From NCBI GenBank assembly GCA_026706565.1, contig JAPOYM010000049.1, positions 1 through 37,637 on the forward strand: 37,637 bases of DNA. The letters are read 5' to 3'. This document shows, piece after piece, positions 17,411-25,278 of the stretch (position 1 is the first letter of the stretch; every line of letters begins with the position of its first letter). A program made the translations under genes and the position numbers. The notes beneath the pieces were generated by a model. That model had not been told where the DNA came from. It searched no databases and saw only the letters and a program-made list of their open reading frames with translations. Source of the stretch: a bacterium (lineage in GTDB: Bacteria > Actinomycetota > Acidimicrobiia > Acidimicrobiales > CATQHL01).

Positions 17411-17541
17411 AGCGGACGTACCAGCCGAATGTTCGCCGCCGGGCGCGGCGGCACGGGTTTCGCAAGAGGATGAGCAGCCGTGGCGGGAGGGCCGTCGTGA
17501 AGGCCCGCCGCCGTAAGGGGCGCCAGAGGTTGTCGGCCTGA
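17407..17541 (+). CDS. rpmH: Ribosomal protein bL34
   Basis: bL34 is a small basic protein of the 50S subunit. The 44-residue product begins K-R-T-Y-Q-P-N and continues with [13 protein letters not shown] and ends [13 protein letters not shown], matching the family along its whole length. The start is GTG 17407 with AGGAGG seven bases upstream. Its stop overlaps the proposed CTG start of rnpA. Confidence 0.97.
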   Translation: MKRTYQPNVRRRARRHGFRKRMSSRGGRAVVKARRRKGRQRLSA

Positions 17542-17888
17542 TCCGGCGGATTCGGGGCTCGGCGGCATTCGACCGGCTCGCCCGCGATGGTCGGTCGGTG
17601 CGGTGCGGCGTGTTGGAGATCCGGTACGTCCTCGACGGCGGCGGCGCCGCGCCGCGGGTCGGGTTCGCTGTCGGGCGGCGAGTCGGCTCGGCGGTGGTCC
17701 GCAACAGGCTCCGTCGCCGTCTCCGAGCGGTGATGCAAGAGCTGAGCGCTCCCGGGCGAGCGGCGCTGCCTCCGGGCGACTACTTGATCCGCGCCCGGCC
17801 CGGCGCCGCCGGGGCCCCGTACGCCCGGTTGCTGCGGGACGCGGGACAGGCGCTCGAGCGCATCTCGCTGCGAGAGGACCCCTCGTGA
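17538..17888 (+). CDS. rnpA: Ribonuclease P protein component, likely CTG start
   Basis: RnpA is the protein subunit of RNase P and matures tRNA 5' ends. The RNR motif [12 protein letters not shown] and the preceding [12 protein letters not shown] identify it. The first ATG, GTG or TTG in frame is GTG 17598, which would delete the conserved N-terminal strand and helix ([18 protein letters not shown]). The frame upstream is open back to a TAA at 17514 and holds no ordinary start. CTG at 17538 overlaps the rpmH stop as CTGA and has AGAGG eight bases upstream. The result is 116 residues, a normal length. The stop overlaps yidD as GTGA. Confidence 0.93.
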   Translation: MIRRIRGSAAFDRLARDGRSVRCGVLEIRYVLDGGGAAPRVGFAVGRRVGSAVVRNRLRRRLRAVMQELSAPGRAALPPGDYLIRARPGAAGAPYARLLRDAGQALERISLREDPS

Positions 17889-18157
17889 GCCTGCGTCGGG
17901 CGCTCGTGGGCGCGATCGGCGTCTATCGGGCGTTCAGCGCGGTCCGCCCGCCGCGCTGCCGGTTCATCCCGACATGTTCTGCGTATGCCGTCGAGGCCAT
18001 CGGGGTCCACGGCGCTCTGCGCGGCGGCTGGTACACCGTTCGCCGGCTGGCCAAATGCCATCCCCTCGGACCTTACGGGGTCGACCAGGTGCCCGAGCCC
18101 CCGGCCGCGCCCCGGGGGCCCGGCTGCAATGGGCCTGTCTTTGAAGGGCCTGGCTGA
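17885..18157 (+). CDS. yidD: Membrane protein insertion efficiency factor YidD
   Basis: YidD is a small membrane-associated protein that assists YidC. The 90-residue product contains the full family signature: [19 protein letters not shown], then H-G-A-L-R-G-G-W and R-L-A-K-C-H-P-L-G. An N-terminal hydrophobic segment may contact the membrane. Start GTG 17885 overlaps the rnpA stop by four bases; its stop overlaps the yidC ATG as TGATG. Confidence 0.94.
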   Translation: MSLRRALVGAIGVYRAFSAVRPPRCRFIPTCSAYAVEAIGVHGALRGGWYTVRRLAKCHPLGPYGVDQVPEPPAAPRGPGCNGPVFEGPG

Positions 18158-19419
18158 TGTTCGAGTCGATCGGCCGCGCCTTCGAGCCCCTGATGAGGCT
18201 GATCGCCCGGGCGCTGGCGTTCTTCTACGACGTGTGGCCGAGCTATGCGGGGGCGATCGTGCTGCTGACGATCTGCGTGATGGCTGTGCTCACGCCTGTC
18301 ACGATCCGCAGCACCAAGTCCATGCTGGCGATGCGGCGCCTCGCTCCGGAGCTCAAGAAGCTGCAGGCGGAGTACCGGCACGACCGCCAGAAGATGAACG
18401 AAGAGGTCATGGCGCTGTATCGGGCGAACAACGCCAACCCGCTCGGCGGGTGCCTGCCGCTGTTGATGCAGTCCCCGGTGTTCATCGCGCTCTTCTACGT
18501 GCTGAGGGGGCTGACCCGGCGGACGTCGCTGCTGGGATGGTCCTCCGGGCAGGCGGCCGCTGTGTGCGCGGCCTCCCCGGCTGCGGACTGCGCGCCGCAA
18601 CTCGTGGGCGCGCCCAAACAGACGTTCAATCCGGACTATCTGAACGCCGACACCCTGCTCTACCAGGACCTCGTCGGCAGCACCGAGATGAAGACCTGGG
18701 GCATCGACCTAGCCGAGAGCGCCAGTTCGGCGCTGCGCGCCTCGTTCGTGTCGGGGCTCCCGTACCTGGGCATGATCGTGCTGGTGGCGGGGCTCGGCTA
18801 CTACCAGCAGCGCCAGATCAGCGGGCGGATGTCCGCAGAGGAGCAGACCCCGCAGGCGCGGATGATGATGCGGATCATTCCGATCTTCTTGCCGATCATC
18901 TCGTTCAGTTTCTCGGCGGGTCTCGTGCTGTATTACAACGCGCAGAGCGCGATCCGCATCGGTCAGCAGGCGCTGATCACGCGGCGGTACTACCGACCGT
19001 TCGCTGCGGAGGAGGCGGAGCGCAAGGCCGCCATCGCCGAGGCCGCCGAATCCGGCGAGGCCCCGCCGCCCCCCAAGCCCCCCGAGCCGCCGAGGGGACT
19101 GGCGGAGCGCCTGGGGCTCATCAGCCCGCCCGACCCTCGCCGCCATGGGCGCGAGCGTCCCGTCGGCGGGGCCGCTCCGAAGGCCAAGCCGGTCCCTCCG
19201 ACGGCTCGGGCCGCTCCGCAGCGCCAGGCCCGCGACTCCAGTCGCAGCGGAGCCTCCCGCAGCGGAGCCTCGAGCGGACGTGACAGAGCGGCGGGCCGGA
19301 CAGCGGGCAACAAGGCAAACAAACGTTTGAAGAAGGACGCGCCGCCGCCGAAGCCGGTGTCGAGCCGCGTGACGCCGAAGGGCGCACAGCAGCGGCGGGA
19401 GAAGCGCTACAAGAAGTGA
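18157..19419 (+). CDS. yidC: Membrane protein insertase YidC/Oxa1
   Basis: YidC inserts membrane proteins alone or with SecYEG. The 420-residue protein begins with a hydrophobic helix (about 25-45), then the cytoplasmic hairpin (L-K-K-L-Q-A-E-Y-R-H-D-R-Q-K-M-N-E-E) and the conserved N-P-L-G-G-C-L-P-L-L-M-Q-S-P-V-F-I-A-L. More helices follow at about 205-225 and 245-265. A periplasmic loop of about 60 residues with two Cys lies between helices. The C-terminal 140 residues are a long basic tail rich in Pro, Arg, Ser and Lys, which may contact the ribosome. The large E. coli-type periplasmic domain is absent, as in Gram-positive bacteria. Confidence 0.95.
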   Translation: MFESIGRAFEPLMRLIARALAFFYDVWPSYAGAIVLLTICVMAVLTPVTIRSTKSMLAMRRLAPELKKLQAEYRHDRQKMNEEVMALYRANNANPLGGCLPLLMQSPVFIALFYVLRGLTRRTSLLGWSSGQAAAVCAASPAADCAPQLVGAPKQTFNPDYLNADTLLYQDLVGSTEMKTWGIDLAESASSALRASFVSGLPYLGMIVLVAGLGYYQQRQISGRMSAEEQTPQARMMMRIIPIFLPIISFSFSAGLVLYYNAQSAIRIGQQALITRRYYRPFAAEEAERKAAIAEAAESGEAPPPPKPPEPPRGLAERLGLISPPDPRRHGRERPVGGAAPKAKPVPPTARAAPQRQARDSSRSGASRSGASSGRDRAAGRTAGNKANKRLKKDAPPPKPVSSRVTPKGAQQRREKRYKK

Positions 19420-19426
19420 GAGGCTC

Positions 19427-20395
19427 ATGGAGTGGATAGTGACAGAGGCCCGCACGGTCGCCGATGCCAAGGAAGCAGCGCTCGACCGACTCGGGGTGGA
19501 TGAGCGGGAGGCCGAGTTCGAGGTGCTTGTCGAGCCACAACGCGGGCTCTTGGGGCTACGGCGGGCGAATGCGCAGATCCGCGCCCGCGTCATGCCTAGA
19601 GCGGCGCCGCAGCCCGAACGCCGCGGTCGCCCGAGACGTGCCCGGAGGGGACCGACCAGCAGCGAGAGCCGGGAGAAGCCCGAGCGAGCGCGCCGGACGG
19701 CGCCGCGCGACCGCGCGGACGAGAGGTCTGCCACCGAGCGGCCGTCGGGGAAGGCCCGCGGCGAGACTCCGCGGCGACCTCCTACAGAGCAGCGCCGCTC
19801 ACGCCCGCCCGCCGCAGCCCGGCGCAGCGGCAGACCTAACGAAGCACCTACCGATGAGTCGACGACTTCCCGAGCAAAGGCCAGAGGAGAGAAGATGGAA
19901 ACGAATGACCCCAACAGCGGCGGAGCGGTCGAATCGGACCGCGAGGAGGGACTGGTCGGCTCGTTCGCCGAGCAGCTGGCCGAGGCGTTCGGCATTGATG
20001 CGAGCGTGGAGACCACGCGTGCCACCGACGGGACACTGGAGGTGGTCATGGACGGTGCCGATGTCGGCTTGCTGATCGGCAAGCGCGGCGCGACGCTCGC
20101 AGCCATCGAGGAGTTGTTGCGGGTGATCTTGCAGCGCCAGGCCCAGGGGCGTCGCTACAGCAAAGTGCGCTTGGAGGTCGGCGGTTACCGGCAGCGCCGC
20201 CAGGAGGCGCTCGAGAGCTTCGCGCGGCGCGTCGCTGACGATGTCGCAGCGACCGGTACGCCGAAGATCCTGGAGCCGATGAACTCCGCGGACCGCAAGA
20301 TCGTACACGACGCCATCGTGGCTGTACCGGGGGTCGCCACGGCCTCCGAGGGCGAGGAGCCGCGTCGCCGGGTGGTGGTCCGACCTGCGGACTGA
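19427..20395 (+). CDS. jag: RNA-binding protein Jag/KhpB (Jag-N, KH, R3H)
   Basis: Jag (KhpB/EloR) is an RNA-binding protein linked to cell elongation and division. The 322-residue product has the Jag-N domain at about 1-50 (E-A-R-T-V-A-D-A-K-E-A-A and R-G-L-L-G-L). A highly charged Arg/Glu/Pro linker spans about 58-150. The KH domain follows (L-L-I-G-K-R-G-A-T-L-A-A-I), and the C-terminal R3H domain has N-S-A-D-R-K-I-V-H-D-A-I. The linker is longer than in many relatives. The start is ATG 19427, eight bases after yidC, so it belongs to the same operon. Confidence 0.93.
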   Translation: MEWIVTEARTVADAKEAALDRLGVDEREAEFEVLVEPQRGLLGLRRANAQIRARVMPRAAPQPERRGRPRRARRGPTSSESREKPERARRTAPRDRADERSATERPSGKARGETPRRPPTEQRRSRPPAAARRSGRPNEAPTDESTTSRAKARGEKMETNDPNSGGAVESDREEGLVGSFAEQLAEAFGIDASVETTRATDGTLEVVMDGADVGLLIGKRGATLAAIEELLRVILQRQAQGRRYSKVRLEVGGYRQRRQEALESFARRVADDVAATGTPKILEPMNSADRKIVHDAIVAVPGVATASEGEEPRRRVVVRPAD

Positions 20396-21035
20396 GGGAC
20401 CGCTCGACCTCGGTGCGCCGCCGGAGGCGCGCCGGGTTGTGGAGATCTTCGAACGCGCTCAGCACCAGGGCCTGATCGGCCGGGCCACCTCAGCGGAGCG
20501 GGAATGGCGCCACGCCGCCGAGGTTGCCCGCGAGCTGGGCGACCCGGGGGAGAGCCGCTGCCTTGACTTGGGGACCGGCGGCGGTCTGCCGGGACTGGTC
20601 TTGGCGTCGTGCTGGCCTGCGACGACATGGGTCTTCGTGGATCGCCGGCGGCGGAGCGAGACACTGGTGGCGTGGGCGATCGAACAGCTCGGGATCGGCG
20701 AGCGGGCGACCTTCCGCCTCGGCGAGGCCGCGTCGCTTGCCCGTGAGCCCGCCTTGGCGGGGTCGTTCGGCCTCGTGGTGGCCCGCGCCTTCGGGCCTCC
20801 GGCGGTCACCGTAGAGTGCGCCACAGGCTTCCTGGGAGTCGGAAGCCGCCTCGTGGTCACTGAACCCGCTGGAGGCGACCCGGCCCGCTGGCCGGCGAAG
20901 CCGCTGGGAAGGTTGGGGTTGGCCGTTGGGAGGACCGCCACAGCGCCGAGGTTCGTACAGATCGTCAAGGTGGCGCCGCAGGAGGCGCGCTTCCCGCGGC
21001 GGACAGCAGCGATGCAACGAGAGCCCTTGTACTGA
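20385..21035 (+). CDS. rsmG: 16S rRNA (guanine-527-N7)-methyltransferase RsmG, likely CTG start
   Basis: RsmG methylates G527 of 16S rRNA using S-adenosylmethionine. The SAM-binding motif L-D-L-G-T-G-G-G-L-P-G-L is followed by V-F-V-D-R-R-R-R-S-E-T-L and later V-V-A-R-A-F-G-P-P-A, all family features. The first ordinary start is GTG 20439, which removes L-G-A-P-P-E-A-R-R, a segment that resembles the N-terminus of mycobacterial RsmG. The frame stays open upstream with no ATG, GTG or TTG in the region I examined. CTG 20385, overlapping the jag end by 11 bases, would give a 216-residue protein. Its ribosome site is weak, so this start is less secure than that of rnpA. A parS site follows the stop codon by 22 bases. 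Confidence 0.9.
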   Translation: MRTEGPLDLGAPPEARRVVEIFERAQHQGLIGRATSAEREWRHAAEVARELGDPGESRCLDLGTGGGLPGLVLASCWPATTWVFVDRRRRSETLVAWAIEQLGIGERATFRLGEAASLAREPALAGSFGLVVARAFGPPAVTVECATGFLGVGSRLVVTEPAGGDPARWPAKPLGRLGLAVGRTATAPRFVQIVKVAPQEARFPRRTAAMQREPLY

Positions 21036-21057
21036 GGTGCCGCCGAAGCCGAGGCGA

Positions 21058-21073
21058 TGTTTCACGTGAAACA
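21058..21073. promoter_or_regulatory. parS centromere site, perfect palindrome
   Basis: TGTTTCACGTGAAACA is the exact 16-base ParB-binding consensus. It lies between rsmG and parA, 84 bases before the parA start and about 4 kb from the proposed origin. ParB loads here, spreads and recruits SMC; a role in parAB autoregulation is also plausible. Confidence 0.97.
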
Positions 21074-21099
21074 TGATCCTTTGGTGCCGCACCCTTGAG

Positions 21100-21105
21100 T
21101 AGAGT
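21100..21105 (+). promoter_or_regulatory. Putative -10 box (TAGAGT) for parAB
   Basis: TAGAGT lies 36 bases before the parA GTG and 27 bases after parS. It would give a leader of about 30 bases containing the GGAGG ribosome site. ParB spreading from parS would cover it. Confidence 0.45.
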
Positions 21106-21141
21106 GTCAAGGACCTGCCCGTCGTCGGAGGTACCGTTTCT

Positions 21142-21918
21142 GTGACGTCGAAATGCCGCACGATCGCCGTTGCCAATCAGAAGGGCGGCGTCGGAAAGAC
21201 CACCACCGCGATCAACCTAGGGGCCGCTCTGGCCGAACTGGGCCGCCGCGTGCTGGTTGTGGACCTTGACCCCCAGGCCAACGCCACGACAGGGATCGGC
21301 CTGGACCCTCGGTCGCTGAAGAGATCGGTGTACGACGTGCTGCTCGACGGTCGGTCAATGACCGAGTGCGTCTTCCCGACCGCGGTCGAAGGATTGATGG
21401 CTGTCCCGTCGCATCTGGACTTGGCGGGGGCGGAGATCGAGCTGCAGTCGGCCTTCAACCGCGAGCGCCGGTTAGCGGTGGCGCTGTCTGGCGTCCGAGA
21501 CGAGTTCGACTATCTCTTCGTGGACTGTCCGCCGGCGCTCGGGCTGCTGGCGGTCAACGCGCTGACGGCCGTCCGTGAGGTGCTCGTGCCGATCCAGTGC
21601 GAATACTTCGCGCTCGAGGGGCTGGCGCAGCTGACCATGCACGTCGATCAGATCCGCCGGCACCTCAATCCCGAACTCGTCCTGTCCAAGCTCCTCTTGG
21701 TGATGTACGACTCCCGAACGAACCTCTCGCGGCAGGTGATCGAGGAGGTCCGCAGCCTCTATGAGGACCGCGTGTGTCACACAACCATCCCGCGGTCGGT
21801 GAAGCTGGCCGAGGCGCCGGCCCGCGGGCAGCCGATCACGGTCTATTCGCCTCGCTCGCGAGCGGCGCTGACATATCGCCTTCTGGCAAGGGAGTTCGAG
21901 AACGATGACACCGAGTGA
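21142..21918 (+). CDS. parA: Chromosome partitioning ATPase ParA
   Basis: ParA is a Walker-type ATPase that binds DNA non-specifically and drives movement of ParB-parS complexes. The 258-residue protein shows the deviant Walker A K-G-G-V-G-K-T-T (14-21), the switch region V-V-D-L-D-P-Q-A-N-A, and Walker B Y-L-F-V-D-C-P-P-A-L-G. It lacks the N-terminal helix-turn-helix of plasmid type Ia ParA, as expected for a chromosomal copy. The start is GTG 21142, about 10 bases after GGAGG. Its stop lies within the first codons of parB, a 14-base overlap. Confidence 0.96.
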   Translation: MTSKCRTIAVANQKGGVGKTTTAINLGAALAELGRRVLVVDLDPQANATTGIGLDPRSLKRSVYDVLLDGRSMTECVFPTAVEGLMAVPSHLDLAGAEIELQSAFNRERRLAVALSGVRDEFDYLFVDCPPALGLLAVNALTAVREVLVPIQCEYFALEGLAQLTMHVDQIRRHLNPELVLSKLLLVMYDSRTNLSRQVIEEVRSLYEDRVCHTTIPRSVKLAEAPARGQPITVYSPRSRAALTYRLLAREFENDDTE

Positions 21919-22831
21919 GAGGGGCTCTGGGCGCGGCCTGAACGCCCTCATTCCAACCGGCGGCCACCTCGGCGGCGGGTACCGCGAGATTGCGGTGTCC
22001 AGCATCGTGCCGAACAGCCACCAGCCGAGGACCGAGTTCTCTGAGGAGCCGCTGGACGCGCTCGCCGACTCCATCGGCCGCATCGGCGTGCTGCAGCCGA
22101 TTCTGGTCCGCCAGGTGGACGTCGACCGGTTCGAGCTGGTCGCCGGCGAGCGCCGCTGGCGCGCCGCGAAGCGTGCAGGGCTTCGGGCGATACCTGCACT
22201 CGTCCGCGACGTTGAGGATCAAGAGTCGCTGGAAGAGGCGCTGGTCGAGAACCTTCACCGCGAAGACCTCAACCCGCTGGAGGAGGCCGCGGCCTTCGTG
22301 CAACTTCAGCAGGACTTCGGTCTGACGCAGCAGGCTGTGGCCGAGCGGGTCGGCCGCAGTCGTGCAGCGGTCACGAACGCCACCCGCCTGTTGCAGCTTC
22401 CCGCCGAGGTGCAGGAACTCGTGGCGGCGCGGCAGATCTCCGCTGGCCACGGGCGCGCGCTGTTGACGGTGGCCGACCCCGCCAAACAGGTGCGCCTCGC
22501 CCGCCGGGTGGTGAGCGAAGGCTGGTCGGTGCGCCGGCTCGAGGGCCAAGTGCGACCCCCGGCGAATGACGCAGATCCGCCGCAGGGGTCAACGGTGCCA
22601 GAGGGCACCCCGGTCGGCACGGGCGCGGCGGCCGCGGCCGCGGAAGAGGAGAACTCGGCGCTGCTGGAGTTGGAGAACCTGCTGGGGGAGTTCCTGTCTA
22701 CGACGGTGCGCGTCGAGATCGGCGAGCGGAAGGGCCGCCTGACGGTTGAGTTCGCCGACCTCGACGACCTCGAGCGGATCTACCGCCTCGTGACCGCCTC
22801 GGCAGAGCCACCCCCCGGACAGCAGCCCTAG
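21905..22831 (+). CDS. parB: Chromosome partitioning protein ParB
   Basis: ParB is the CTP-dependent clamp that loads at parS and organises the origin region with SMC. The 308-residue protein has the N-terminal R-G-L-N-A-L-I motif (ParA contact) and the CTP-binding parts including G-V-L-Q-P-I-L-V-R and G-E-R-R-W-R-A-A. E-N-L-H-R-E-D-L-N-P-L-E-E-A comes next, then the helix-turn-helix around L-T-Q-Q-A-V-A-E-R-V-G-R-S-R-A-A-V. An Ala-rich linker (about 220-250) leads to the C-terminal dimer domain. The start is ATG 21905, overlapping parA by 14 bases. Confidence 0.96.
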   Translation: MTPSERGSGRGLNALIPTGGHLGGGYREIAVSSIVPNSHQPRTEFSEEPLDALADSIGRIGVLQPILVRQVDVDRFELVAGERRWRAAKRAGLRAIPALVRDVEDQESLEEALVENLHREDLNPLEEAAAFVQLQQDFGLTQQAVAERVGRSRAAVTNATRLLQLPAEVQELVAARQISAGHGRALLTVADPAKQVRLARRVVSEGWSVRRLEGQVRPPANDADPPQGSTVPEGTPVGTGAAAAAAEEENSALLELENLLGEFLSTTVRVEIGERKGRLTVEFADLDDLERIYRLVTASAEPPPGQQP

Positions 22832-22847
22832 ACGAACAGATGTTCGA
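22832..22847. promoter_or_regulatory. SOS-box-like palindrome between parB and cwlM
   Basis: ACGAACAGATGTTCGA matches the Gram-positive/actinobacterial LexA pattern CGAAC-N4-GTTCG, with one mismatch to the longer TCGAAC-N4-GTTCGA form. It lies directly after the parB stop and 24 bases before the cwlM stop, in a convergent gap with no promoter, so a regulatory role is doubtful. Confidence 0.3.
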
Positions 22848-22871
22848 CGGTACCGGGGACTACGCCGGCTC

Positions 22872-23834
22872 TCAGAGCGGCTCGGCGATCCAGTCCGCTA
22901 GGCACTGAGCGATTCGCCCGGCCAGCGCCGCCTGCCGCTCGACGACGAGCGGCGGCGGCCCCAGCCGGCATTCGACCGCCGGCATCCGACTCTCGCGCAG
23001 CAGCGGAAGCCGCATCCCGACAGGCGCCGACGCCGGCAGCTCGAGGGCGTCGCCCAGCTCACGCGCCAGCAGCTCTGCGAGTCGCTTGCCGCCGCTCGAG
23101 GTGAAGCCTTCGGTGGCGAAGTAGAAGGCATCGCAGCTCGGGCCGTCGGCCAGCCGTACGTCGAGAAGCACAGACGTATCGAGTTCGTTGGCCACCGCCG
23201 CGGCGGCCGAGCCGTCTCGCTCGGCCAGCACGATCACCGTGGCGCCGCTGCGGCGCAGGAGACGCGCTGTAGCCACCACGAGCGAGTCGCCGCCGACGAG
23301 GGCGATAGGGGCGTCGCTCAGCAGGCGCGGCCTGCTGCGAAGACGTTCCCGTTCGAGGAGCATCTCCATGCTGTGGCTGTCGTCGGCGGGGATGCGGCCG
23401 AGCACGGCGACGGTGTCGGGTCCGCATATCCGGTCTGCGGTGAGTCCGGCGTTCTCTTGGAACGCGCCGATGGCGGACGCGGTCTTCGGTCCGAGGATCC
23501 CGTCGACGCGGCCCGCAGAGAAGCCGAGTGCGCCTAGTCGCCGCTGGAGCTCCGCCACGTCCTCGCCGCGCACGTACGGCGTGCGCAGGTACAGGAGTCG
23601 ATCCCCGAGGCGGTGTCCCGCCTCGACCAGAGCGGCCCACGTGGCCGGACCGCAGACGCCGTCGGCCGGCAAGCCGCGGCTCTGCTGAAAGCGCTCCACC
23701 GCTTCGGCGGTGTCAGCCGTGTACAGCTCTGGGGGGCCGAGACAGGCCGCGCCGGCCGCGGTCAGCTTGCGGTGCAGGTCGCGTACCGCGCCGCCCTTCG
23801 CACCGATAGTGAGCGGCGGTGCCTCGTCGGGTAT
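22872..23834 (-). CDS. cwlM: CwlM-like protein: two peptidoglycan-binding domains and a degenerate amidase domain
   Basis: The position between parB and the trxA-trxB pair matches CwlM of mycobacteria, which regulates MurA rather than cutting peptidoglycan. Two PG_binding_1 domains are visible (each with L-H/Q-R-K/R-L and the F-Q-Q/E-N...G-L...G-P-T/K pattern), followed by an Amidase_3-like alpha/beta domain. The D-P-G-H-G-G and S-I-H-x-N metal motifs of real amidases are absent, so catalysis is unlikely. The only ordinary start, GTG 23699, cuts the first domain in half. The frame upstream is open back to the trxA stop, and ATA at 23834 has GAAGGGAGAG just upstream, giving 320 residues. The role is inferred from synteny and domain order. 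Confidence 0.78.
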   Translation of the reverse strand: MPDEAPPLTIGAKGGAVRDLHRKLTAAGAACLGPPELYTADTAEAVERFQQSRGLPADGVCGPATWAALVEAGHRLGDRLLYLRTPYVRGEDVAELQRRLGALGFSAGRVDGILGPKTASAIGAFQENAGLTADRICGPDTVAVLGRIPADDSHSMEMLLERERLRSRPRLLSDAPIALVGGDSLVVATARLLRRSGATVIVLAERDGSAAAAVANELDTSVLLDVRLADGPSCDAFYFATEGFTSSGGKRLAELLARELGDALELPASAPVGMRLPLLRESRMPAVECRLGPPPLVVERQAALAGRIAQCLADWIAEPL

Positions 23835-23879
23835 CGGTGCTCTCCCTTCGCCCGGAGGGCGCCCTCGCCGCGCCGCGGC

Positions 23880-24203
23880 CTAGAGGAACTCGGCGAGGTC
23901 GTCCGCCAGCGCGGCTTTGCTCTTGGCGCCGACGATGCGCTTGGCGGGCTCGCCGCCTTGGAACACGATGAGCGTCGGAATGCTCATGACCCCGTGCCGG
24001 CGGGCGATGTCAGGCGCCTCGTCCACGTTGAGCTTGGCGAACGTGATGCTCTCGCTGTGCTCGTCGGCGAGTTCGTCGAGAATCGGGGCGATCATCTTGC
24101 AGGGACCGCACCACTCGGCCCAGAAGTCCACGAGCACCGGCTTCGCCGCCCCATTGACCGTCTCGTCGAAGGTAGCCACCGATAGTGAGGTGATGCTTGC
24201 CAT
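23880..24203 (-). CDS. trxA: Thioredoxin
   Basis: This 107-residue thioredoxin has the active site W-C-G-P-C-K (Cys32 and Cys35), the buried Asp in L-V-D-F-W-A-E, and the cis-proline loop M-S-I-P-T-L. It reduces disulfides in cytoplasmic proteins using electrons from TrxB. The start is ATG 24203, with GGAGG four or five bases upstream. It follows trxB after a 95-base gap and precedes the cwlM-like gene, in the same order as mycobacterial trxB2-trxC-cwlM. Confidence 0.96.
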   Translation of the reverse strand: MASITSLSVATFDETVNGAAKPVLVDFWAEWCGPCKMIAPILDELADEHSESITFAKLNVDEAPDIARRHGVMSIPTLIVFQGGEPAKRIVGAKSKAALADDLAEFL

Positions 24204-24298
24204 GTGCCCTCCAAGTGCCGTTTCAGATGCGCCGGCGGGGCGCCGCGCCGAGGGTTCCCGGGTCGGGACGGTGCGCGATGCCGCCGACGCCCGCAACG

Positions 24299-25270
24299 CT
24301 AGCGGTGTCCGCCGGAACCTTGCGCCTCGAGCCAGCGCTCGGCGTCGATGGCCGCCATGCACCCGCTCCCGGCGGCGGTGACCGCTTGGCGGTAGACGTC
24401 GTCCTGGACGTCGCCGCAGGCGAAGACACCCGGCACGTTCGTCCGAGTCGAGCCGGCCTCGGTGATGAGGTAGCCGTTGGGCGCCATGTCCAGAGAACCG
24501 GCGAACAGGTCGGTGTTCGGACGGTGGCCGATGGCTACGAAGAGGCCGGCGAGCGGCCGTGTGTGCTCAGCTCCGCTCTCTGTGTGCTGGACCTTCACGC
24601 CCTCGAGCGCCTCGGCGCCGACGAGGTCGGTCACGATGTGGTTCCAGAGGAACTCGATGCGATCGGAGGCGAAGGCGCGGTCCTGCATGATCTTGGAGGC
24701 CCGCAGCTGGTCGCGCCGGTGGATCACCGTGACCTTGGTGGCGAACTTCGTGAGGAAGAGCGCTTCCTCCATGGCGGAGTCGCCGCCGCCCACCACTGCG
24801 ATCTCCCGGCCCGTGAAGAAGAACCCGTCGCAGGTGGCGCATGTCGACAGGCCCCGCCCCATGAGGCGCTCCTCGGCCTCGAGCCCCAACAGGAGCGACT
24901 GAGCGCCCGTGGAGACGATCACCGCGCGGGCGGTCGCGGCGGGCGGGTCGGAACCGCCGGCCCAGAGCCGGAAGGGCCGCTGCGAGAAGTCCACGCGGCT
25001 GACCTTCTCGGTGCGGAACTCGGCCCCGAAGCGCGCGGCCTGCGCCCGGAACGCGGCCATCAGGTCCGGGCCCATGACGCCGTCGGGGAAACCCGGGTAG
25101 TTCTCCACGTCGGTCGTGATCATGAGTTGGCCGCCGGGCTGGTCGCCGGTGGAGGACGGTTCGCCCTCGAAGAGGAGGGGCGCGAGGTTGGCGCGGGCAC
25201 AGTAGATGGCGGCCGTCAGGCCGGCCGGGCCCGAGCCGATGATGGCGACGTCGTGGGGCGGCGGATTCAC
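24299..25270 (-). CDS. trxB: Thioredoxin reductase
   Basis: TrxB transfers electrons from NADPH through FAD to thioredoxin. The 323-residue protein has the FAD motif G-S-G-P-A-G at the start, the redox pair C-A-T-C-D-G (Cys144, Cys147), the NADPH motif G-G-G-D-S-A, and the C-terminal FAD motif G-V-F-A-C-G-D-V. The start is GTG 25270, eight bases after the small membrane-protein gene; longer in-frame starts would overlap that gene. The ribosome site is weak. Confidence 0.96.
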   Translation of the reverse strand: MNPPPHDVAIIGSGPAGLTAAIYCARANLAPLLFEGEPSSTGDQPGGQLMITTDVENYPGFPDGVMGPDLMAAFRAQAARFGAEFRTEKVSRVDFSQRPFRLWAGGSDPPAATARAVIVSTGAQSLLLGLEAEERLMGRGLSTCATCDGFFFTGREIAVVGGGDSAMEEALFLTKFATKVTVIHRRDQLRASKIMQDRAFASDRIEFLWNHIVTDLVGAEALEGVKVQHTESGAEHTRPLAGLFVAIGHRPNTDLFAGSLDMAPNGYLITEAGSTRTNVPGVFACGDVQDDVYRQAVTAAGSGCMAAIDAERWLEAQGSGGHR

Positions 25271-25278
25271 GCGGGGCG

